This document shows positions 43,813 to 51,868 of a stretch of DNA of 64,000 bases, one piece after another (the stretch's first letter is position 1; each line of letters starts with the position of its first letter). Under the pieces are notes generated by a model. That model was not told where the DNA came from. It searched no databases and saw only the letters and a list, made by a program, of their open reading frames with translations. Origin of the DNA: CAZVWJ01 sp964631325. Its GTDB lineage: Bacteria; T1Sed10-126. The position numbers and the translations under genes are program-made. The stretch is from positions 1-64,000 of the forward strand of contig CAZVWJ010000011.1 of NCBI GenBank assembly GCA_964631325.1, given 5' to 3'.

Positions 43813-44448
43813 GTGTTTCCAATTTACGCTGTCATTACCGGGGATGTTATTGAATCCGGAGAGTTAGATATAGATTATAGAGATAGATTAAAGAAAACCT
43901 TCAATGAATTTCAGGTTATATACGAAGAATATCTTCCGCTTGAGGTTGATCGGTATGCCGGGGATCAGTTTCAAATTTTACTAGACGCTCCCGGAAAGTC
44001 CTTGAAAGGTTCTCTCTTCCTTTATTCACATCTTGCTTCTAAAAAACCCCAGGTTAACACACGATTAAGTCTTGCTCTGGGTGATTTGGATAATGTTCCG
44101 GAGGAACGTGTCTCTACGGGAGAAGGCGTGGTATTTCGACTATCTGGTACGGGACTTAACGATTTAAAACCCCATCAACGACTAAATTTTAATATTGCGG
44201 AGAACAGTCAAAAAAATATAGTCCCTGTTTTTCAAGGGGCTTTTGATCTTCTTTCACTTTACTTATCTGAGCTGACTCCTGCCCAGGCGGAATATATTTC
44301 TTACAAGTTACGAGACTTTAAGGATAAACAGATTCAGGATGAATTGGATATAGCTCAACAATCAGTTTACGACCGGAAGACAGCCAGCGATTGGAAAAAT
44401 ATAAAACCTTTTGTCAATAGCTTTGAAAAATATTTTAAAACAGAATAA
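43813..44448 (+). CDS. SatD-like family protein
   Basis: The 211-residue protein has the layout of SatD-type proteins: a N-terminal strand and turn YAVITGDVIESGEL followed by a dRxxL helix, then VDRYAGDQFQILLD (G-D-x-F-Q), RLSLALGDLDN, and GEGVVFRLSGTGLNDL. This pattern resembles nucleotidyl-cyclase-like folds with the catalytic metal site reduced. SatD proteins accompany phage-defence or plasmid regions, with unknown function. GTG 43813 has GAGG just upstream, and a strong terminator follows, so it is an independent transcript beside the array. Confidence 0.6.
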   Translation: MFPIYAVITGDVIESGELDIDYRDRLKKTFNEFQVIYEEYLPLEVDRYAGDQFQILLDAPGKSLKGSLFLYSHLASKKPQVNTRLSLALGDLDNVPEERVSTGEGVVFRLSGTGLNDLKPHQRLNFNIAENSQKNIVPVFQGAFDLLSLYLSELTPAQAEYISYKLRDFKDKQIQDELDIAQQSVYDRKTASDWKNIKPFVNSFEKYFKTE

Positions 44449-44474
44449 CAGGCTATTCCTCCTGTTAATCCGGT

Positions 44475-44505
44475 AAACAGGCATTTATACCTGTTTAATT
44501 TTTTT
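44475..44505 (+). terminator. Terminator after the SatD-like gene
   Basis: AAACAGG (44475-44481) pairs with CCTGTTT (44490-44496) and is followed by AATTTTTTT. It lies 27 bases past the stop codon. The next 450 bases hold no gene on the plus strand. Confidence 0.75.
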
Positions 44506-44955
44506 GTAATATCGGAGCTTATTTGTACGGAGAAAGAAATTTTTGTAATTTTGCTCAATTTACCTATTGTATCCTAAGGAAATCGGGTATCGTACTTTAA
44601 GTTTTTAAGTTATTCGAAAGCAAGCCATTCCCTTCAGAATGTAGTTCAATAAAGCAGTTTTCATGCCTTCAAAACTGTTAGAATTAGAGAAAAGACGAAA
44701 AATTAAAGCCATCCGCTGTTAGCCACTTGTACGATTGATAGTTACGACATTTGTCGGGTCCCGGATTTTAAGGGGTAATTTTTATGTTAAACGAAACTAC
44801 TATTTTGCTGTAAACTCTTCCAGTTTTATTTGGCCACTCTAATTTTCTACTGCATTTTAATTGGAAGCTATCGTCGTTAATCCCAGAGGAAACTCTTCGA
44901 TGATCGCTTGATATTCTTCAAACAAATTCTTACTTTTTTCTGTTATTCAGTACAT
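44506..44955. other. Gene-free stretch before the relic cas locus
   Basis: I see no complete gene. On the minus strand, about 44864-44945, a 27-codon open stretch ends in a TAA and looks weakly coding (FEEYQAIIEEFPLGL); it begins just after an in-frame stop near the cas6 fragment and may be the 3' end of a lost gene. Confidence 0.4.
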
Positions 44956-45081
44956 CACAAGGGCGTGAAGTTTCACGGCTTCAAAGGTACTTTTACCGTC
45001 AATTTCAAGCTTCCCGATTACCTGGGGCTGGGCAAATCGGTTTCCCACGGGTTCGGGGCAATTAAACGGGTGGGAATATGA
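44956..45081 (+). pseudogene. 3' fragment of a second cas6
   Basis: The frame HKGVKFHGFKGTFTVNF...HGFGAIKRVGI-stop matches the last 41 codons of the cas6 at 37095, with Gly/Thr, Thr/Ala and Met/Val differences and many silent ones. Homology begins abruptly near 44945 and the upstream part is missing. The stop TGA (45079-45081) overlaps the ATG of the DUF3800 gene (45078), so in its original locus cas6 and DUF3800 were translationally coupled. Confidence 0.85.
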
Positions 45082-45833
45082 AACAGTTTAATGTATATAT
45101 CGATGAATCGGGGGATAACGGTTTTAAGTGGTATGAGGATGGCACAGGTTCAACAAGATGGTTTGTGCTCGGAGGTGTTATAGTTCGCGAAGATAAGGAC
45201 CTTGCCCTCAGTCATGTTATTGACCAGGTAAAAACACGCTTAAGTATTCCTGCAGAGAAGCCACTTCACTGGGTGGATAGAAAGCACAAGCAGAAAAAAT
45301 TTATCGTAGATCTTATTGCGGCTAAGGATTTTACTTTTACTGCTGTGGGAATAGATAAGTATGAAATTGAACCGGATAGTAAGTTGAGGCAATATCCGGC
45401 GCTTTATCTATACACGGCCTGACTTTTGCTGGAGAGGATCACCTGGTTCGTTGATGACCGGGGAGGGACGGTAAATTGTGTTTTTGAGCATCGGAGGAAT
45501 CTTTCCTATCCCGAACTTCGTTCTTATATACAATCGCAGATCGTTGCCCAAGAAAACGAGATTCATCCGGAAATAATTCGTAATATTGAAGCCGAAGAGG
45601 GCTGGCAGTACAAAAACTTACAGGTGGCTGATTGCTGTGTGGGGTCTTTATTCAATGCGCTTGAATTAAATGAGTTTGGCCATGTTGAGCAGGGGTATAT
45701 TTTCAAACTTCAGGATAAGCTTTATCGCCGGAAAGGAAAGTTGTTTCAATATGGTCTGAAACTATTCCCCCACAGCTACCAGGCTTTACGTTCTATGGTA
45801 GGGTTGCAATGGGTTGACGAGATAAATACATAG
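45078..45833 (+). pseudogene. DUF3800-domain protein gene with an in-frame TGA
   Basis: Two consecutive open segments in the same frame (45078-45422 and 45426-45833) together give about 250 residues of a DUF3800 protein. It starts FNVYIDESGDNGF, the family acidic motif (IDESG), then RWFVLGGVIV, and later TWFVDDRGG with more acidic residues and NLQVADCCVGSLFNALE. The frame is interrupted only by TGA 45420-45422, between LYLYTA and LLLERITWF. DUF3800 proteins have an RNase H-like fold and occur in mobile and defence regions. The gene overlaps the cas6 fragment and is followed six bases later by a structured RNA candidate. Confidence 0.75.
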
Positions 45834-45838
45834 AAAAA

Positions 45839-45922
45839 GGCAGGTCCCGGGGGGAAGGGAAACGCCCGTTGGGCGCTGCCACCTTAAGGGTGACCTTCCA
45901 GTAAGCCCCGCGCAAACCTGCC
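45839..45922 (+). ncRNA. Structured RNA candidate beside DUF3800
   Basis: The 84 nt fold into five helices by eye: GGCAGGT (45839-45845) with ACCTGCC (45916-45922); CGGGG (45848-45852) with CCCCG (45906-45910); GGAAGG (45853-45858) with CCTTCC (45894-45899); and two hairpins enclosed by these, CGCCC/GGGCG (45863-45875) and CACC/GGTG (45880-45892). All helices nest without conflict. Published surveys by comparative genomics name several DUF3800-associated RNA motifs, so this may be one of them; I cannot confirm which. It is compact, GC-rich against its surroundings, and lies directly after the DUF3800 frame. Confidence 0.65.
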
Positions 45923-45985
45923 ACTAATAATATAATGTATTTGGATGAAAAGATCAAAGGAATTTTCAACTTTGGTGATTAAATC

Positions 45986-46200
45986 ATCGAACTCGTTCTT
46001 AACTTCTACGGCACCTTCCTTAAGAAAAAGGATCAACGCTTCGTCCTGGAGCGTGACGGGGATAAGTTCGAAGTCTCCCATAAAAAGGTAGATCGGGTAT
46101 TAATTGCTACCGCTGCTACGATTACCACCGACCCCCTTAAATTTGCCATTGACAATAAAATCGACGTGTTTTTTCTGGATGAGAAAGGAACTTCCTACGG
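45986..46200 (+). pseudogene. 5' fragment of a second cas1
   Basis: The frame matches codons 1-72 of the cas1 at 38344: IELVLNFYGTFLKKKDQRF through FLDEKGTSYG, with few substitutions. Homology begins exactly at ATCGAAC in both copies and ends near 46200 where it breaks into unrelated sequence. As in the intact copy, an in-frame stop (TAA) lies just upstream of the ATC codon. It is the other border of the relic cas6/cas1 junction. Confidence 0.88.
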
Positions 46201-46434
46201 GGAACCGAATTTACAGTGTGGTAAAATTAGAGGAATAGGATATTGTATGTTAGTCGGGCCGGTCATTCCGGGCAAAGCAACGCCCCGGAGTGAAACAACC
46301 CCCCGGAATTCCTGGGAAATAGTCCGGAAAATAGCTGATGAGGCGGGGACGTAATTGGTGCGATTTATCTGTAGCGGGGCGAATTTACGTTGAAAATAGT
46401 GGACAATCTGAAATATAGGAAGGACTGAAACTAT
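46201..46434. other. Gene-free stretch after the relic cas1
   Basis: No gene seen. It contains GGTCATTCCGGGCAAAG and CCCCGGAATTCC, pieces related to the palindromic repeats at 29463 and 46892, and ends with the GGAAGGA ribosome-binding site of the next gene. Confidence 0.4.
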
Positions 46435-46719
46435 ATGAGTGGCAATGATGTGATTATAGGAGTGGGCTGGTATAAGAAGTCTGATTGGTTGCGAATTCGA
46501 GAACTATCGGAAGACAAAGAGGAAATGCACGATTGCTACGAGGATTGGAAACAGACAGCTAAAGAAGAAATGAAACGGATGCAACAGCAGGGATGCAAAA
46601 CGCGGAAGGTATCGGTAACGGCGGTTGAATTTTTTCTTTGGTGTGAAAAACAGGACCGACCGGTGAACGGTGAAAGTCGATCCGAATACATTACACGCAA
46701 GCTGAAACAACTTCTTTAA
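46435..46719 (+). CDS. Conserved hypothetical small protein
   Basis: I know no function for this 94-residue protein. It opens DVIIGVGWYKKSDWLRIREL, followed by an acidic helical segment with DCYEDWKQTAKEE, a basic turn and AVEFFLWCEKQDRPVNGESR, ending in a helix ITRKLKQLL. The pattern VGWY...DW...W..W and the LWC near the end is, from memory, a recurrent small conserved family in diverse bacteria. GGAAGGA lies 10 bases before ATG 46435. It sits between the relic cas locus and palindromic repeats, so it may be accessory. Confidence 0.6.
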   Translation: MSGNDVIIGVGWYKKSDWLRIRELSEDKEEMHDCYEDWKQTAKEEMKRMQQQGCKTRKVSVTAVEFFLWCEKQDRPVNGESRSEYITRKLKQLL

Positions 46720-46874
46720 GGGCCAATACCGGGACGGAGTTGTCAATTGTCATTTTCCCCCCGGAGTTTCCAACCAATTACCGCAGTTAAACCCCGTAAA
46801 ACCACCAGAACCGAATATATCAGCTAACTTTCTCCCCCTCATTCTATCACTTGTACAATTGTACAAACTGTCAC

Positions 46875-47000
46875 AACTTTCTAACGAACTGTCATTGCCG
46901 GGCTTGACCCGGCAATCCATAATTCAAAGAACGATGGATTCCGGGTTTCCGGCGCTTCGCGCCTCCACCCGGAATGACGTTAAGGTGTCATTAGAAAGTT
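46875..47000. repeat. Palindromic element with inverted ends
   Basis: AACTTTCTAA (46875-46884) and TTAGAAAGTT (46991-47000) bound a 126-bp element. Inside are the hairpin CATTGCCGGGCTTGACCCGG (from 46893) and ATTCCGGG...CCCGGAAT (46935 on), with GGCGCTTCGCGCC between them. It has no gene. It belongs to the same wide family of CATTCCGGG palindromes as the tandem units at 29463. The rest of the 46720-47252 gap holds nothing I recognise. Confidence 0.65.
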
Positions 47001-47252
47001 CTGACAAACTGTAGAATGTGTTATTCGATGATAGATTATTTGGAAAACAGTGGTGTTCTTTCGCTCCGGGGAAATCCGGGGGCGAGGTCTAAAATTACAA
47101 TGGAGGACGCTAATAGTTTTGGCTCGCCGCCGAATTATTGGGAATTTTTAACTATTTTAAAATTAGTTCTACAGTTATTTTTAGTGGGGGTCGATAATTA
47201 GGAATGTTGCTGCTGTTATCTAAAAAATTTGGCTCTCAGGGAGGAGATGCCG

Positions 47253-48395
47253 ATGAAGATCAGTCAGCACGACATCGCTTTTCGGACCGAGCATTCCTAC
47301 CACGAGAAATATTCCCGCCAGGAAACATTAACTTTCGCCACCCGTGATCGCCGCCAGGTGATTCGCCGCCAGGCTGACGGTGAGGGTAACGTGGAAACCA
47401 CGCGAAACGTCCAGCACATCCAGCCGGACCGGGTGGAGGTCTCCGAGGAAGGGAAAAAAGCCGCGGAAGCAGATAAATCCGACGCGCTTGACGGCGAATT
47501 AACTTCCCGGCAGAAGCTGGAGTTGCAGATAATTACGAAAGCGCTGGGCCGTATTTTCAAAGGGAAATTCCGGTGGTTGGATCCCGAAGAACTCCTGGAA
47601 AAATTAGGGGAGGCCAGGGAAGAGGGAGAAAAACTGCAGGAAGAGATCCAGGCGGCAAAGGAAGAAACGACGTCGGAGTCCCGGGGGGCTGACTACGCCT
47701 ATTCATACCGCTACGAGGAAAGCTACCGGGAATCGGAGAAGTTAACCTTTGCCGCGGAGGGAATGGTCAAGACGGCCGACGGCCAAAAAATTGATTTTAA
47801 CCTTGACCTGAACATAAGCCGCAGTTTTTTCCGAAAAACCAGTGTTGCAATCCAGGGCGGTAATGCCAAACTGCTTGACCCTCTGGTGATCAACTACGAC
47901 GGCAAAGCGGCTGAACTCAGCGAAGAGACCTTTGAGTTTGACCTCAATGCCGACGGTGTCCGCGATAAAATTGCCCGTTTGAAACCGGGCAGTGGTTTTC
48001 TCGCCCTCGATAAAAACGAGAATGAGAAAATTGATGACGGTGGTGAGCTGTTCGGGCCGGAAACCGGAAAAGGGTTCGAGGAATTAGCTGAACACGACGG
48101 AGACAGAAACCGGTTCATCGACGAAAACGACGCCGTCTATGACAAGCTTGCCCTGCTTACTACCAACCTTTCCGGTGGGAAGAAACTGCTTTCCCTGGAG
48201 GAAGCCGGGATCGGGGCAATCTTCCTCGGTTCGGCTGAAACTGATTTTTCCTACAAGCGGCTGGAGGACAACCAGCTCCAGGGTCAGCTCAAGCGGACCG
48301 GAGTATTTATCGGCGCCGACGGGGAGGTAGGCTCAGTCCAAAAAATCGAGCTGGCCACGGCGGAAGCCGAAAGCGCACCGGAAGAGACAGGATAA
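47253..48395 (+). CDS. Conserved protein with calcium-loop-like acidic segments
   Basis: The function is unknown. The 380-residue protein opens MKISQHDIAFRTEHSYHEK, and the N-terminal half is charged and predicted helical. The C-terminal half has dockerin/EF-hand-like acidic loops: FDLNADGVRDKI, LDKNENEKIDDGGELFG, and EHDGDRNRFIDENDAVYDKL, each with regularly spaced Asp/Asn/Glu. The surrounding sequence (GSGFLAL, GELFGPETGKGFEEL) recurs in a conserved family that I remember from diverse bacteria, often near motility or surface genes. No signal peptide is visible, so the location is unclear. GGGAGG lies 8 bases before ATG 47253. Confidence 0.7.
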   Translation: MKISQHDIAFRTEHSYHEKYSRQETLTFATRDRRQVIRRQADGEGNVETTRNVQHIQPDRVEVSEEGKKAAEADKSDALDGELTSRQKLELQIITKALGRIFKGKFRWLDPEELLEKLGEAREEGEKLQEEIQAAKEETTSESRGADYAYSYRYEESYRESEKLTFAAEGMVKTADGQKIDFNLDLNISRSFFRKTSVAIQGGNAKLLDPLVINYDGKAAELSEETFEFDLNADGVRDKIARLKPGSGFLALDKNENEKIDDGGELFGPETGKGFEELAEHDGDRNRFIDENDAVYDKLALLTTNLSGGKKLLSLEEAGIGAIFLGSAETDFSYKRLEDNQLQGQLKRTGVFIGADGEVGSVQKIELATAEAESAPEETG

Positions 48396-48425
48396 AATCC
48401 GGCTTCGGGTTAACAGGAATAAATT

Positions 48426-49271
48426 TTATACCTGGCCGGTAAGCTTGTTCAGCTCTTTGACCCGGGCCTCGACCGACGGGTGAGTGCTGAACAGTTTGGA
48501 GAGCCCTTCCAAAGAGAAGGGGTTGACGATGAACAGGTGGGCCGTCTGTTCACTGCCGCGCTGGGGCGGCCGGTTTTTGGCGGCCCTCTCCAGTTTTTTG
48601 AGCGCGGAGGCCAGGGCACGAGGGCGGCCGGTTAGTTCGGTGGCCGAGCGGTCGGCCTTGTATTCACGGCTCCGAGAGATGGCCATCTGGATTATTGTTG
48701 CGGCCAGCGGAGCGACAATACTCATCACCAGGATAACAATTATATTGTTGTCGCGGTCCCCGCCGAAACCACCGAGAAGAGCCCCCCAGCGGGCCATTGT
48801 GGCGAGAAAGGAGATAGCTCCGGCCAAGGTGGCGGCGATTACGCTAATTAGCGTGTCCCGGTTGAGAATGTGGCTCATTTCGTGGGCAAGAACCCCTTCC
48901 AGTTCCTCTTCATTTACTGTATTTAACAGGCCCCGGGTGACTGCAACAGCGGCGTTTTCCGGGTTGCGACCGGTGGCAAAAGCGTTCGGGGAGTCCTCGG
49001 GGATGAGATAGACGTCCGGCTTGGGGACGCCGGCTTTTGAAGCCAGGTTAGAGACTACCCGGTGCAGTTGCGGCGCTTTTTCCGGGGAAATTTCTTCGGC
49101 GCCGTAGCGGGCGAGCACGAGTTTATCGCTAAACCAGTACATCCCGAAGTTCAGGCCCCCGGCAATAATTAACGCGATGAGCATCCCGGCGCGGCCGCCG
49201 AGAATCAGTCCACCTCCCATGAAGAGAACAGTCATTCCGGTCAACAACAGAGTTGTTTTTAACGTATTCAT
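48426..49271 (-). CDS. htpX: Membrane zinc protease HtpX
   Basis: HtpX is a membrane-bound M48 metalloprotease that cuts misfolded membrane proteins. The 281-residue protein has two N-terminal helices, NAFATGRNPENAAVAVT, the zinc motif LAHEMSHILNRDTL (HExxH), then two more hydrophobic segments and the third ligand in SREYKADRSATELTGR. The C-terminus STHPSVEARVKELN is also typical. The ATG at 49269-49271 has GGAGG 7 bases upstream. The 322-bp repeat D begins just upstream of the gene. Confidence 0.95.
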   Translation of the reverse strand: MNTLKTTLLLTGMTVLFMGGGLILGGRAGMLIALIIAGGLNFGMYWFSDKLVLARYGAEEISPEKAPQLHRVVSNLASKAGVPKPDVYLIPEDSPNAFATGRNPENAAVAVTRGLLNTVNEEELEGVLAHEMSHILNRDTLISVIAATLAGAISFLATMARWGALLGGFGGDRDNNIIVILVMSIVAPLAATIIQMAISRSREYKADRSATELTGRPRALASALKKLERAAKNRPPQRGSEQTAHLFIVNPFSLEGLSKLFSTHPSVEARVKELNKLTGQV

Positions 49272-49306
49272 TCCAATACCTCCATTACGGTAGAGTTTGC
49301 TTTGGT

Positions 49307-49629
49307 TAGCCCGGATAATTCGCGACAGCGTAACTGTCGTGAATTATCCGCCCGAAGGACAGCCTTCAATCGAGGCACCATATTTAGTGTTTAGCGCTGG
49401 CCAAGGGTTCTCAACGCAATTTTAGTGGTGAAGCTTCACAATAAAACTACTCGATTGTAGGCTGGGTTAACCCAGCACTCAAGCAGAACAAATATATTCC
49501 CTTAAAACAGCCTGTAATTTTTCGGGCCAATATTACAACTTGATTTATTTGGTGATACAGCCTTGAGTGCTGTATCGTAGATACACATTATGCACGAAAT
49601 TTTAAAATTTCGTGCATAATGTGGGTTAG
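49307..49629 (+). repeat. 322-bp structured dispersed repeat, copy D
   Basis: About 95% identical to copy C (23814-24135). Differences are scattered with one small indel, and the hairpin at the right end is here a perfect 18-bp palindrome without loop (CATTATGCACGAAATTTT and its complement). The same internal stem CAGCACTCAA/TTGAGTGCTG is kept. It lies between the 5' end of htpX and the 3' end of the DUF4416 gene, a context unlike copy C, so it is not tied to one gene. Confidence 0.88.
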
Positions 49630-49672
49630 AAAATAAGGATTGACCCTGTAATAAACAGATTCCGGCCGTGGT

Positions 49673-50200
49673 TTATTTCTTTGATTTGTCGCGGCGCAGT
49701 TTTTTATAGATACGGCGGAAATATTCCAGCCGTTTGTAGTAAGTGTTTTTCTTAAAGTCCGGGAAACTCCAGTCAAAGGAGTTATATTTCCCCTCGTGGT
49801 AAATAAGCAGGGGATCGGCGTAGACGGACTGGCCGAGGTAAATTTTCTGCTGGTCGTGTTTGAAGGAAGCAAGCACAACCAGCGAATAGTTGAGGTAGCC
49901 CGGATCGAGGTTGACCGTGCGATTCCCTTCGCAATCCCGGAGTTCGTCTTCAATCCGCGCACAGCTCTGTTTCCAGTCCGGCAGATTGGAAGGATCGGCC
50001 AGGTTTTTTCGATAGCACCACCAACGTAATAATGGGTACCCAAGTTCTTCCTCATAATACCGGGAAACAGCGAAAACAAACGGAGTTGTGGTAACCACGA
50101 GATCGGGCCAGATATTACTCAGTTTCCGGAAGGCCGGTCTGGTTAACCGAGGTCGCCGACTCAGTAAAGAAACCAGGGGTAAAGCGGGTTCATAATTCAA
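49673..50200 (-). CDS. DUF4416 family protein
   Basis: The 175-residue protein is of unknown function. It has DUF4416 hallmarks: RYYEEELGYPLLRWWCYRKN, LPDWKQSCARIEDELR, RTVNLDPGYLNYSLVVLAS and KIYLGQSVYADPLLIYHEGK, followed by WSFPDFKKNTYYK. Family members occur in anaerobes and are 170-190 residues long. The start is TTG (50198-50200) with AAGGAAA about 9 bases upstream. The C-terminus is basic (RRDKSKK). Its neighbours suggest nothing specific. Confidence 0.8.
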   Translation of the reverse strand: MNYEPALPLVSLLSRRPRLTRPAFRKLSNIWPDLVVTTTPFVFAVSRYYEEELGYPLLRWWCYRKNLADPSNLPDWKQSCARIEDELRDCEGNRTVNLDPGYLNYSLVVLASFKHDQQKIYLGQSVYADPLLIYHEGKYNSFDWSFPDFKKNTYYKRLEYFRRIYKKLRRDKSKK

Positions 50201-50408
50201 TCTATTAATTTCCTTTTGTCGGGCATAATATTTAGAAATTAATTTACGGTGTCAAGAGAAAATTGATAAGCTCTAAAGCTGTTAGTTCGTCTGTTTTGGA
50301 GAATATTTAGCCAGTAAAGTATTTCTTTAAAATTATAACAGAAAATTCAAAGCAATGCGGACGGTTAGATTGTTCTAATATTTTATTGTAAATAGGGTTT
50401 TGACTATC

Positions 50409-51863
50409 ATGGCCAAAGCATCAACAGAAATTTTTCAGCAAACTGCCCGGGGAACAAGCTGGTCTATTGGTGGAGGGGTTGTAGCCCGGGTAATCCAGCT
50501 CGTGGTCTCCATTTGTCTGGCCCGGCTTCTGACTCCGGAATTGTTCGGACAGATGGCGATGATCCTGGTGTTTGTTGGTGTTTTTGAAATTGTCACACAC
50601 CTGGGATTTGGGCTGGCCTTAATCCAGCGAAAAGAACTTCATGAAAACCATCGTTCGACCAGCTTCTGGGGACAGGTTTTAGTTGGTTTTTTTTTAACCC
50701 TGTTTTTCTACATGATGGCTCCCTGGTTGAACCGTTTTTATGGCGTGGAGGGATTGACCCGGGTGGCCCGGGTAATGTCCCTGGTATTTGTAACCAGCGG
50801 TTTATACGGGACACACGAGGCCCTGTTAAAACGAGCAATGAAATTCAGACTTCTGGCCTGGCTGGAGATATTTTCAACCTTGCTGGCGGGAACGTTTGCG
50901 ATAATTATTGGTATTTCTGGCGGCGGAATCTGGAGCCTGGTCTGTTTTCATCTTGGTTTGAATGTTTTCGAGGCGCTCTTTGCTATTCTGTTCCTGGAAT
51001 GGCAGCCGGGGCTTGTGTTTGGTTTTCAGGCCCTGCAGGAATTATTTGGTTTTTCCTTTGCCTACCTGGGGGCAAGGGTCTTTAAATACGGAGTTCGCAC
51101 CGGGGATGATTTGTTGGTCGGTCGAATCCTGGGAGCAACTGAACTTGGGTTGTACAGTCGTTCCTATTCACTGGTTACCTTGCCCTACCGGCGGCTCACC
51201 AAGAAAATTAGAAAAGTAATGCTTCCTGCACTCTCCCGGGTCCAGGACTCGGATGAAACATTACGCCAGCTTTATTATAGTTCTCTGAGCTTGTTGGCTT
51301 ATATGATTTTTCCCCTGCTGTTTGGCCTCTGGGTTGTTGCTGATCCGTTTATAGTGGGACTGTTTGGTAAACACTGGCAAGGGATGGTTCCCCTGGTCCG
51401 GGTGCTTGTCTTTTTTGGAGTGCTCAGTTCTTTGAATTCAACTTTTAGCTGGGTACTCCTGGCCAAAGGCAACTCAGCGTTGAATTTTTACTGGGAGTTA
51501 ATTAAGGGTGGTTTGATCCTGGTTGGATTTAGCTCCGGGGTTTTCTGGGGAACGCTTGGCGTGGCCCGGGGGTTAGTGGTGGCCAGTGCAATTGCATTTC
51601 TGCCGGGTCTGTTTTTTCTACGCCGGGCGTTCAGTTTTTCCCTCCTGAATTATTTGCGGATAGTTACCGGTTCTTTTCTTTTAACAGTATTTATGGGAGC
51701 GATTGTCTGGCTGATACAGTATTTTTTACCCAATTTTATGCCACCTTGGTCAGTCCTTATTTTATCTGTCTGCAGTGGCGGGTTAATTTATTGGGCCGGC
51801 AGTGAAATTTTTGATTTAAGAGGCTACAGCGAACTTAAAATAATTATTTTTAATGAAGCTTAA
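50409..51863 (+). CDS. Polysaccharide flippase (Wzx/WzxC-like)
   Basis: The 484-residue protein has about 13 membrane helices and the MOP-fold polysaccharide exporter pattern: GTSWSIGGGVVARVIQLVVS, ICLARLLTPELFGQMAMILV, and the WzxC-like GTHEALLKRAMKFRLLAW and GRILGATELGLYSRSYSLV. It would flip lipid-linked oligosaccharide across the membrane. ATG 50409 has AGGG about 10 bases upstream; TTG 50400 is the alternative. It opens the surface-glycan cluster and runs toward the convergent GT-C gene at 51869. Confidence 0.9.
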   Translation: MAKASTEIFQQTARGTSWSIGGGVVARVIQLVVSICLARLLTPELFGQMAMILVFVGVFEIVTHLGFGLALIQRKELHENHRSTSFWGQVLVGFFLTLFFYMMAPWLNRFYGVEGLTRVARVMSLVFVTSGLYGTHEALLKRAMKFRLLAWLEIFSTLLAGTFAIIIGISGGGIWSLVCFHLGLNVFEALFAILFLEWQPGLVFGFQALQELFGFSFAYLGARVFKYGVRTGDDLLVGRILGATELGLYSRSYSLVTLPYRRLTKKIRKVMLPALSRVQDSDETLRQLYYSSLSLLAYMIFPLLFGLWVVADPFIVGLFGKHWQGMVPLVRVLVFFGVLSSLNSTFSWVLLAKGNSALNFYWELIKGGLILVGFSSGVFWGTLGVARGLVVASAIAFLPGLFFLRRAFSFSLLNYLRIVTGSFLLTVFMGAIVWLIQYFLPNFMPPWSVLILSVCSGGLIYWAGSEIFDLRGYSELKIIIFNEA

Positions 51864-51868
51864 ACAAA

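Noticed and set aside
44864..44945. Weakly coding 27-codon minus-strand stretch (FEEYQAIIEEFPLGL)
   Set aside because: Too short, and it is preceded by a stop in frame; kept only as a note in the region entry.
47016..47201. A 61-codon frame after the palindromic element
   Set aside because: No ribosome-binding site, no motif and it lies in repeat-rich DNA.
49588..50079. Minus-strand frame overlapping the DUF4416 gene
   Set aside because: It overlaps DUF4416 in another frame and lacks any recognisable motif; the DUF4416 frame matches a known family.
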